In this document: positions 57,244 through 64,000 of the stretch, piece after piece
How the letters are laid out: each line of letters starts with the position of its first letter
How positions within the stretch are numbered: the stretch's first letter is position 1
Source of the DNA: Kribbella steppae
GTDB lineage: Bacteria > Actinomycetota > Actinomycetes > Propionibacteriales > Kribbellaceae
Assembly (NCBI RefSeq): GCF_004342025.1
Contig: NZ_SLWN01000005.1
Coordinates: 1-64,000, forward strand
Direction: 5' to 3'
Length of the DNA: 64,000 bases
Notes under the pieces: model-generated
The model's database searches: none
What the model saw: the letters and a program-made list of their open reading frames with translations, nothing else
What the model was told of the DNA's origin: nothing
Translations under genes and position numbers: made by a program

Positions 57244-60200
57244 CTAGCTGTGCCAGGTCACGGCTTCCTCCGGGCGATAGACGCAGAATCGCCCGGTAGA
57301 GACAGCCAGCTCGAGGTGGCGGGCCAGCGCGGGATGGACCTCACGGATCGCCTTGATCGCCGTCGCGATGCGCATCGCGACGGCCTTGCGAGCACGTTCC
57401 GACTGGTCCCCCGTCGTACGGGCCCGGCCACCGAGGCCGTAGGCCGCAGCCAGTTCGCGGACCAGGAAGTCCCGCTCGTCAGTGAGGGTGCCGACCAGCT
57501 GGGCCGCGCCGTCCCGTTCGGCTTCGGCGATATCCGTCTCGAGTTCGGTGACCCGGCGCTTGTAGGCCGAGCGAGCCGTGCCGTCGAGGAGCGGCCCGGT
57601 ATCACCGCCGGCCGCCGCCCGCGGCGGGCCGCCACCAGCTGCGACCAGATCGAGCACGTGGACCGGCTGGCCCGGCCGGGCCAGCACGACGGACAGATCG
57701 TGCATTCCCTTGGAGTCCGGGACAGTTGCCTCACCGTCCCGCCAGCGCAGGTGCCACGTCCGGCCATCCTTGCGGAACACGCCCTCAAGGCTGGTGGCTG
57801 GTCCAGCCGGTACGCCGATCGCGGCCAGATCCTGCTCTGCCTTGACCAGCCAGGGTTTCGCTCCGGAGCCGCGGTACGCATCGACGGCGCTGGTGAGCAG
57901 CCGCCGTGCGTCGTCGGTGCGACCCAGGAACACGGACAACCGCCCGAGGAGGTGGGCGGTCACGCCCATCACACCACCGCCGATACCGTCGATGACCCAC
58001 AAGTCTTCGTACGGCGCGAGTCGCCGAGCCACGTCCGCCGCCGCATCGGCATGGGCGAGAGCGATGGCCGCGTCGCCCACGTGCCACATCCCCTCCAGCC
58101 ATTCGCAGTCATCAGGTATCGCATCCAGGCCCCGACCCATCAGCTGGTCGAAGAAAGGCCGCGACTTGTCGAGTTCTCCAGCCGCGGTGAAGTAGCTAGC
58201 CCTCATGCCCAGAGCGACGGCTGACTCACGCATCGACTCGGCGACCGCGTCCGCCTCGGCCCCGAAGCTCGCCGGAAGCGCACCGCGCGTCCGGTAGGTC
58301 CACATTCGCAAGGTGAAGACCATCAGTGCGGCGTTGGCACTGCCGGCGCGTCGGCCGATCGCCGCCACCTCATCGGCACACCGCTCCGCCGAACCGAAAT
58401 CACCGGACATCAGTGCGCGCGCGCCACGCCACAGCGGAACACACCACGCGTACAGCGGCAGCATCAGCCGGTCCGACGTCCGCGCGAAGGCCTCGATCTC
58501 CGCGTCGACCGCAGGCCAGTCGCCGCGCTCCATCAACGCGACCACACGCAGCCGACGGGCCAGCAACTGGCATGGCGAATCGTGGCCGCGTTCGGCCACC
58601 GCGAGCATCCGGGTGGCCGCGGCGAAACGCTCGTCGTCATGGCTGGGGCCGGCAATTGTGTCGCAGTACGCCGCCAGCGCGCCCGACTCGACACATGGGT
58701 GGCCGACCCGTCCGGCCATCTCCACGGCGGACCGGGCCAGTTCGACCCGCTCGCCCTCCCGCTCCGTCGCCGCGTAGGCCAGCGAGAGCCGTCCCATGAC
58801 GGCCGCGCGAAGTCCGCCGTCTCGCTCCGGCAGCGATGCCAGGGCTTCCTCGAGCAGCTCTGTCTGCAGTTCGTCGTACAGCGGAACCTCGAAGCCACCC
58901 AGGCCGGTGCCCAAGCCGAGCGCGGCCATCGCGAGATGACTGGCTCTGCCGTTGCGTCGAGCCAGCTCGGCGGTCTCTGCGAACGTCTGCCGGGCGCCCT
59001 CGAGGTCACCGGCGTACATCTGTACCTCGCCGAGCTCGAGCATCACCTTCGTCCGCTCGATGTCCTTTCCACGTAAGGCGATCCGGTAGGCGTCGACCGC
59101 CTGCTCGTAGCCCATCCGCGACCGCGCCGCTCGTGCTGCCCGCAAGGCCCACTCCGAAGCCCGTTCGCTGGCGTCCGGGCCGAAGGCGGCGGACCAATGG
59201 CGAGCCAACTCGCCTGCGGCAGCATTCTCGTCCGTGGCAGTCGCCTCGAGCTGTTCGGCCAAGGCTCGATGCAGCGCGGCTCGCCGAGCGGTGCCGAGCG
59301 ATGCATCCAGCACCTCCCGGACCAGGGCGTGGGCGAACCAGATCCGGCCGTCGACCGGCGGGCCGGCGAGCAACCGGGCGGCGGCCGCCTCCTCGAGCAG
59401 CTCGAGAACGGCTGGACGGTCGGCGACGGCCGTGACGAGGGACAGGTCGGCGCCGTCCCCCGCCACCGCTACGACCTCCAGAATCTGCTGGCAGTCCTGG
59501 CTGACTCGCGCGATCCGCCGTGCCAGCACCTCCCGCACGCCATCGGGTACGGCGGTCGTCGCCGGCCGAGCGGCGAGCAGCCGGGAAACCTCGCGCACGA
59601 AGAACGGGTTGCCACCGGTGCGACTGTGCACCATGGTGGCCAACTCGTCGGTGGCGGTCTCGCCGAGCACCCGCGTCACCACCGCCGCGACCTCGTCGAC
59701 CTCGAGACCGTCGAGCCGGATCCGCTGGACGGCGGTGGGCAAGTCCCGTACGACGGCGAGCACCTCGTCACTGCTCTCGAACGGCTCGTCACGACATGTG
59801 GCAACGAGCAGGACTCGAAGGCCTGGCAAGGCATCGATGACCGTACGGAGCAGCAGCAGCGATGCGCTGTCCGCCCACTGCAGGTCTTCGAGGACGAGAA
59901 CGATCGGGCCTTCGCCGGAGACCTTCTGCAACGCGTCGATCACCGAAACAAACAGCCTGGCCCGGGCTCCGGCGTCACCGCGCAGCAAACCCAGCCCATC
60001 AGCGCCGGCATCGGCAGGCTGCTCGGCAGCGAGCCGGTGGTCCGGCACCAGCTCCCGGAGAATGGTCCGCCATGGCCAGAACGGCGGCATCTCGGTGGCC
60101 GAGCACCAACCCCAGGCGACGGTCACGCCAGCTTCCCCGGCACGGTCCGCGAGCGCCTCGGCCAAGGTGGTCTTGCCCATGCCCGGCTCGCCCAGGACGA

Positions 60201-60294
60201 CCGCGGACCGGCCGCGGCCGTCGATTGCTGCTGCCAGCAGGCTGTCGAGCTCGGCCAGTGGTCTGGCCCGGCCCACCATCACCCGTCGCTCCAT
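57244..60294 (-). CDS. Large AAA-ATPase/TPR-like regulator without LuxR HTH
   Basis: 1016 residues from ATG at 60294 (GGGGAGG upstream). An N-terminal NTPase has Walker A GEPGMGKTT (35-43) and Walker B IVLVLEDLQWAD (~131), as in LuxR/MalT- and adenylate-cyclase-linked ATPases. A ~450-residue helical-repeat region follows. The C-terminus (~840-1016) has no LuxR HTH. It holds a beta-rich piece (GRTWHLRWRDGEATVPDSKGMHDLSVVLARPGQPVHVLDL) and a coiled segment (YKRRVTELETDIAEAERDGAAQLV), a combination known in actinobacterial ATPase regulators. It is flanked by methyltransferase genes on the same strand. Confidence 0.83.
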   Translation of the reverse strand: MERRVMVGRARPLAELDSLLAAAIDGRGRSAVVLGEPGMGKTTLAEALADRAGEAGVTVAWGWCSATEMPPFWPWRTILRELVPDHRLAAEQPADAGADGLGLLRGDAGARARLFVSVIDALQKVSGEGPIVLVLEDLQWADSASLLLLRTVIDALPGLRVLLVATCRDEPFESSDEVLAVVRDLPTAVQRIRLDGLEVDEVAAVVTRVLGETATDELATMVHSRTGGNPFFVREVSRLLAARPATTAVPDGVREVLARRIARVSQDCQQILEVVAVAGDGADLSLVTAVADRPAVLELLEEAAAARLLAGPPVDGRIWFAHALVREVLDASLGTARRAALHRALAEQLEATATDENAAAGELARHWSAAFGPDASERASEWALRAARAARSRMGYEQAVDAYRIALRGKDIERTKVMLELGEVQMYAGDLEGARQTFAETAELARRNGRASHLAMAALGLGTGLGGFEVPLYDELQTELLEEALASLPERDGGLRAAVMGRLSLAYAATEREGERVELARSAVEMAGRVGHPCVESGALAAYCDTIAGPSHDDERFAAATRMLAVAERGHDSPCQLLARRLRVVALMERGDWPAVDAEIEAFARTSDRLMLPLYAWCVPLWRGARALMSGDFGSAERCADEVAAIGRRAGSANAALMVFTLRMWTYRTRGALPASFGAEADAVAESMRESAVALGMRASYFTAAGELDKSRPFFDQLMGRGLDAIPDDCEWLEGMWHVGDAAIALAHADAAADVARRLAPYEDLWVIDGIGGGVMGVTAHLLGRLSVFLGRTDDARRLLTSAVDAYRGSGAKPWLVKAEQDLAAIGVPAGPATSLEGVFRKDGRTWHLRWRDGEATVPDSKGMHDLSVVLARPGQPVHVLDLVAAGGGPPRAAAGGDTGPLLDGTARSAYKRRVTELETDIAEAERDGAAQLVGTLTDERDFLVRELAAAYGLGGRARTTGDQSERARKAVAMRIATAIKAIREVHPALARHLELAVSTGRFCVYRPEEAVTWHS

Positions 60295-60373
60295 CCGACG
60301 CCTCCCCGATCCCCATGCTAAGCAGCATGCGCCGCCGGGTCAGCTGGTCGGAAGAAGCGTCCGCGGGCCGTAA

Positions 60374-61168
60374 TCAGGCGATGCCGAGGAGTTCGCCGTG
60401 CAGGATGGAGATCCAGCCGTCGGGGCGGGCGGCCCAGGTACGCCAGGCGGCTGAGATGCGTTCGAGGGTCTCCTCCGGTACGCCGGCGCGGCGGGCCTGA
60501 TCCGCCATCGCCGACTGCAGGACGCGGTCCGCCCACATGCCGCCCCAGAAGGCGCGCGAGTCGTCGTCGGCGAACGCCCAGGTACTCGCGGTCGCGTCCA
60601 CCTTCTCGAAGCCTGCTTCCAGCGCCCATGACAGCAGGCGACGGCCGGCGTCCGGCTCGCCCTGGTTGGCGCGCGCCATCCGCTGGTAGAGCTCCATCCA
60701 CTCGTCCAGCTCGGGCAGCGCCGGGTACCAGGTGAAGCCGTGGTAGTCGGAGTCGCGGACGGCGACAATCCCGCCAGGCTTGCAGACCCGGCGCATCTCG
60801 CGCAGTGCCTGCACCGGATCCGCGACGTGCTGCAGGACCTGGTGCGCGTGCACGACGTCGTACGAGTCGTCGGGAAGATCCAGCGCATGGACGTCGCCGA
60901 CCACGAACTGCACCCGGACGTCGAGCTTCGCAAAGGTAGCGCGAGTGATGTCGAGCGCCGCCTCGGTCGCCTCAAGGGCGGTGACCTTGCCTGGTTCGAC
61001 CAGCCGGGCCAGGTCGGCGGTGATGGTGCCGGGACCCGCGCCGACGTCGAGCAGCGACATGCCGGGCCGCAGGTGCGGAAGGAGGTAGCCGGCCGAGTTC
61101 TCCGCGGTACGCCAGCTATGCGAACGCAGCACCGATTCGTGGTGGCCGTGCGTATACACGTTACTCAT
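60374..61168 (-). CDS. Class I SAM-dependent methyltransferase
   Basis: 264 residues from ATG at 61168, with AGGAG 6 bases upstream (GTG at 61171 is alternative). SAM-binding motif LLDVGAGPGTITADLARLV and acidic VTALEATEAAL are followed by VVGDVHALDLPDDSYDVVHAHQVLQH and MRRVCKPGGIVAVRDSDY, typical of UbiE/menaquinone-like enzymes. The small-molecule substrate is unknown. It is the first of three minus-strand genes with the AAA protein and the damaged methyltransferase. Confidence 0.88.
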   Translation of the reverse strand: MSNVYTHGHHESVLRSHSWRTAENSAGYLLPHLRPGMSLLDVGAGPGTITADLARLVEPGKVTALEATEAALDITRATFAKLDVRVQFVVGDVHALDLPDDSYDVVHAHQVLQHVADPVQALREMRRVCKPGGIVAVRDSDYHGFTWYPALPELDEWMELYQRMARANQGEPDAGRRLLSWALEAGFEKVDATASTWAFADDDSRAFWGGMWADRVLQSAMADQARRAGVPEETLERISAAWRTWAARPDGWISILHGELLGIA

Positions 61169-61340
61169 CACAGGCTCCTTTGCCTCGGTCGGACACCTTC
61201 TTCACGCTACTCCAGAATCTTGGTTTGTGAGACATATCGTCCTACATAGTGATACAGACGGAGATGGCCGAATATGGCCAGACCTGAGGTGGGGTGGGGG
61301 CGAGGCTGGAGGGGTTGTCGTCGATCTCAGGAGGAAGTCA

Positions 61341-62087
61341 GTGAAGACGGAGTTGGCACGGCGGTTGCGGGAGTTGCATGAGCGGCCGCCGCTGGTTCTG
61401 CCGAACGCGTGGGATGCCGGGTCGGCGCGGGCGATCGAGGCCGCGGGCGCGCAGGCGATCGCGACGACGAGCGCGGGTGTCTCGTGGGCCGCGGGCGTGG
61501 AGGACGCCGGCGGATTGAACCGCACGACGGCCATCGCGGCGGTCCGGGCGATCGTCGCGGCGGTGTCGGTCCCGGTGACCGCGGATGTCGAATCCGGGTA
61601 CGGCGATGTCGAGGCAACAGTTGCCGAGGTCATCGAGGCAGGTGTCGCCGGCATCAACCTCGAGGACAGCGACGCCGGCGCCTTGGTCGATCCCGCCGTC
61701 CATGCGGGTCGAATCGCGGCTGCGCGGGCGGCAGCAGTTGCTGCTGGCATCGACCTGGTGATCAACGCCCGTGTCGACACCTATCTCTTCGGTGACGGAA
61801 CCGGGACGATCGAGCGGGCCAAGATCTACGCCGAGGCCGGTGCGGACGTGCTGTTCGTGCCCGGCGTCGTCGACGCGCCGACGATCCGTGAGTTGGTCGA
61901 CGGGTCGCCGTTGCCCTTGAACGTGATGGCCGGTCCGGGAGCACCCGCCGTCACCGAGCTTGCCGCGTTGGGGGTGACCAGGATCAGCGTCGGTCCCGCC
62001 ATCACCACGGCCGCCTATGCGCTGGCCGCGGCCGCCGCCCAGGAACTGCTCACGACCGGCACCTACCGAACCCTCAGCGCCACCTGA
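61341..62087 (+). CDS. Isocitrate lyase/PEP-mutase family protein
   Basis: 248 residues from GTG at 61341, with AGGAGG 7 bases upstream. Motifs of the superfamily are LPNAWDAGSARAIEAAGAQAIATTSAG, VTADVESGYGD (metal-binding Asp/Glu) and GINLEDSDAG. Relatives act as carboxyvinyl-carboxyphosphonate or oxaloacetate/2-methylisocitrate-type lyases. The short form is usually a C-C lyase with unknown substrate. It converges on the Ada-like gene, overlapping by 25 bases. Confidence 0.87.
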   Translation: MKTELARRLRELHERPPLVLPNAWDAGSARAIEAAGAQAIATTSAGVSWAAGVEDAGGLNRTTAIAAVRAIVAAVSVPVTADVESGYGDVEATVAEVIEAGVAGINLEDSDAGALVDPAVHAGRIAAARAAAVAAGIDLVINARVDTYLFGDGTGTIERAKIYAEAGADVLFVPGVVDAPTIRELVDGSPLPLNVMAGPGAPAVTELAALGVTRISVGPAITTAAYALAAAAAQELLTTGTYRTLSAT

Positions 62088-63187
62088 CACGCCGCCGCGA
62101 CGCTGACGCCGGGCACCTCCGCCAAGGAACGGATCAGCAGCTCCGTGCTCTGACCCTCGAAGCGTATGTTGCCTGCAGCAACCTCTTGGGCGAGTGGGCC
62201 GATCAGCTCGTCACCGGCCAGCGCCTCCGCCGAGGGGAACGCGTGAGTGAGTCCGTGGCCGAGCCCCGGCACCGGCATCCCGTGCACCTCGACGAGCTTG
62301 CGGAGTACGGCGTACGCCTCCTGCTCCGCAAGCTGGTCGCGGACGACCGCCCCGACGGCGACCTCGAACGGGCCCCAGGCGCCCGGGCCACGGCGGGCGG
62401 GGCGGAAGTGCAGGCCGGCCAGCCGGGCGGCGCGGTCGACGATGTGGATGACGCCTTCCCAGTAAGGGAGATGGGCTTTCAGGAGGAGGTGGTCGTCGCC
62501 GCCCGGGCCGATCTCGAGCAGACCGGGATCACCGTCGATCGAGACCGTCCGGCGATACACACCGTCCTCGACCGATTCGACCCCCGGGATCGCGTGTGCG
62601 GCGAGAAAGGTGGCCGTCGCATCCCAGTCGTACGGCGGGTCGTACGGCAGCCGCAGTACCAGGCCTCCGTCCGCCACCAGGCGATCACTGCGACGGCGGC
62701 CGTCCCGGAGCTCTCGCGGCGAGGCACGGAAGATCTCGCGCATTTCCCGGTTGAACTGGCGCAGACTGCCGAACCCGGCGGCGAAGGCGACGTCCGCGAT
62801 CTTGAGGTCGGAGTCGTCCAGCAAGCGGCGGGCGAAATGGGCTCGCCGCGAGCGCGCGAACTGGTCGGGCGTGACGCCGAGGTGCTCGAAGAAGATCCGC
62901 CGCAGGTGCCGCGCGGAGAAACCCAACTGTGCACCGAGCGCTTCCTCACCCGACCCGTCCAGCACGCCGGCGATGATCAACTGCACCGCCCGGCAGACGA
63001 GTTCGGGGAGCTCGTCGGACACCGTCTGTGCCACCCGATACGGCCGGCAGCGCAGGCAGGCGCGATACCCGGCCGCCTCGGCGGCCGCGGCCAGCGAGAA
63101 CGTCCGCACGTTCTCCGCCAGCGGCTTGGCACCGCATCCCGGCCGGCAGTAGATCCCCGTCGTACGCACCGCCGAAAAGGTGGTCAC
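62063..63187 (-). CDS. Ada/AraC/AlkA-type DNA repair regulator, glycosylase domain truncated
   Basis: 374 residues against about 480-500 for actinobacterial AdaA-AlkA fusions. Residues 1-~55 are the Ada zinc domain (TGIYCRPGCGAKPL, ACLRCRP: four Cys), which takes methyl groups from DNA phosphotriesters. Residues ~75-165 are the AraC HTH (DLKIADVAFAAGFGSLRQFNREMREIF). The AlkA N-lobe follows, but the chain stops at VPGVSVAAACQVALRVR, where the helix-hairpin-helix should lead to the catalytic Asp. The glycosylase is probably dead while methyl sensing may remain. The end abuts the convergent PEP-mutase gene. Confidence 0.85.
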   Translation of the reverse strand: MTTFSAVRTTGIYCRPGCGAKPLAENVRTFSLAAAAEAAGYRACLRCRPYRVAQTVSDELPELVCRAVQLIIAGVLDGSGEEALGAQLGFSARHLRRIFFEHLGVTPDQFARSRRAHFARRLLDDSDLKIADVAFAAGFGSLRQFNREMREIFRASPRELRDGRRRSDRLVADGGLVLRLPYDPPYDWDATATFLAAHAIPGVESVEDGVYRRTVSIDGDPGLLEIGPGGDDHLLLKAHLPYWEGVIHIVDRAARLAGLHFRPARRGPGAWGPFEVAVGAVVRDQLAEQEAYAVLRKLVEVHGMPVPGLGHGLTHAFPSAEALAGDELIGPLAQEVAAGNIRFEGQSTELLIRSLAEVPGVSVAAACQVALRVR

Positions 63188-63308
63188 CCGACCACGCTAA
63201 CCATCCGCACCGACATCTCTCCGTCCCACCGCCCCGGTCAGGCAGTTGGTCTGAACGTGGGTCCTACGTCGGCTGGCGAGTCTTGCGTGGGCTGGCTAGG
63301 GTTCGGCG

Positions 63309-63857
63309 GTGCAGTCGAAGCCGATGGTCATTGTGGTGAGCGGCCCGCCGGGGACCGGGAAGACGACGCTGGCGCACCGGGTGGCGGCCGCGATCGGGTG
63401 CCCGGCGATCTGCCGGGACGAGATCAAGGAGGGAATGGCGCACGCGACCCCGGGGTTCGTGCCCGGGCCCGGCGACCCGCTGACGATGCGGACGCTGTCG
63501 ACGTTCTTCGACGTGATCGGGTTGCTCGTCGGCCGCGGTACGACGGTCGTCGCCGAAGCCGCCTTCCAGGATCGGCTGTGGAATCCCGGCCTGACCCCGT
63601 TGCTCAGCCGCGCGGACCTGCGCATCATCCACTGCGTGATTCCGGCCGACCTCGCCCTCGCCCGGATCCACGCCCGGACCGCCGCCGACCCCAAACGTGG
63701 CTCCCACGAGGACGCCCAGATCGGCGACGACGCCCGGCTTCGCACCCACAACGCGTTCCAGCCCGTCGACCTCCCGGTCCCGATGCTCACCGTCGACACC
63801 TCCACCGCGGTCTACGACCCACCACTGCCAGAAATCCTCAACTTTCTGTCGCGCTGA
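63309..63857 (+). CDS. Small P-loop kinase / AAA family ATPase
   Basis: 182 residues from GTG at 63309. Walker A VSGPPGTGKTT (10-20) is followed by AICRDEIKEGMAHATPG and TTVVAEAAFQDRLWNPGL, as in small-molecule or zeta-like kinases. No Walker B hhhhDE of AAA+ type is seen. The substrate could be an antibiotic, nucleoside or sugar. It diverges from the Ada-like gene over 121 bases. Confidence 0.82.
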   Translation: MQSKPMVIVVSGPPGTGKTTLAHRVAAAIGCPAICRDEIKEGMAHATPGFVPGPGDPLTMRTLSTFFDVIGLLVGRGTTVVAEAAFQDRLWNPGLTPLLSRADLRIIHCVIPADLALARIHARTAADPKRGSHEDAQIGDDARLRTHNAFQPVDLPVPMLTVDTSTAVYDPPLPEILNFLSR

Positions 63858-63891
63858 CCCAGCGGTTGGATTGCCTGATTAGGGTCGGGGG

Positions 63892-64000
63892 ATGGAACGG
63901 TTCGAGGGGCTTACCACCGCGCACGTCGCGGATGCTTGTATCCGGGCCGGCGTACCGGTGCGCACGGTTTCGCTGACGTCCGTGGCGGGTGGTCAGGTCG
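63892..64000 (+). CDS. RraA-family protein, N-terminal part (runs off window)
   Basis: From ATG at 63892 the frame reads MERFEGLTTAHVADACIRAG and continues open to base 64000. The LTTAHVADACIRAG stretch is typical of the RraA/HMG aldolase family (also misnamed menaquinone methyltransferase). Only 36 residues are visible. It follows the kinase gene by 34 bases. Confidence 0.75.
   Translation, partial: MERFEGLTTAHVADACIRAGVPVRTVSLTSVAGGQV

Noticed and set aside
57244..60294. LuxR-type (LAL) transcription regulator
   Set aside because: The ATPase and helical repeats fit, but the C-terminal LuxR helix-turn-helix is absent.
1..64000. CRISPR arrays, rRNA genes, prophage or replication origin
   Set aside because: No regularly spaced direct repeats of CRISPR length, no rRNA-like sequence, no phage structural genes and no DnaA-box cluster were seen.

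Overview
The window is GC-rich DNA with strong G/C third-position bias, GGAGG-type ribosome binding sites and many GTG starts. With HadA/HadB-type dehydratases beside rpmG, a tRNA-Trp–secE–nusG–rplK–rplA block and Tat-type sugar-binding lipoproteins, it points to a soil actinobacterium. A Nocardioidaceae/Kribbella-like host is my inference from gene content, not a database result. I see no CRISPR array, rRNA operon, prophage or replication origin.

Layout. 1–96: right end of an IS30-like element. 128–3079 (minus): rplA, rplK, a NusG with a ~200-residue acidic extension, secE and tRNA-Trp. 3429–10405: housekeeping and accessory genes on plus (aminotransferase, adenosine deaminase, histidine phosphatase, TrpB2, an HTH/TPR regulator with a 2H phosphoesterase). 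10636–18185 (minus): a carbohydrate ABC operon with an embedded RpiR regulator. 18352–22778 (mostly minus): AbiEi/DUF559 protein, murB, hadB, hadA, rpmG, tRNA-Met, tRNA-Thr, with a FhuF-like protein and a 167-nt hairpin on plus. 22902–23846 (minus): an SDR-family protein.

23914–36074 (minus) is a 12-kb, almost gapless organosulfur locus. It holds a short leader peptide ending in a Cys codon, an amino-acid-type ABC transporter with two binding proteins, an FMN-reductase/GNAT fusion, four flavin monooxygenases (LLM class), a large FAD/NAD-binding protein and a DUF1684 protein. The set resembles the Bacillus ytm/yxe operons for S-(2-succino)cysteine. I propose cysteine-responsive scavenging of an S-modified cysteine.

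36423–40338 holds an M23 peptidase, two acetyltransferases, an XRE-cupin regulator and TerC. 40628–47430 is the oddest part: a three-gene plus-strand operon encoding an APH-fold protein lacking both usual aspartates, a 1558-residue UvrA-like protein with four ATPase modules (two UvrA halves-pairs in one chain), and an alpha/alpha-toroid protein. It is my best candidate for an undescribed system.

47456–53603 is a GH127 beta-L-arabinofuranosidase/ABC sugar locus with a divergent LacI regulator. 53657–64000 carries a membrane-anchored unknown, an rRNA/tRNA SpoU methyltransferase, a VOC protein, a methyltransferase broken near its end by an amber codon, a large AAA/TPR protein, a second methyltransferase, a PEP-mutase-like enzyme, an Ada/AlkA protein cut short in its glycosylase domain, a small P-loop kinase and the start of an RraA-family gene.
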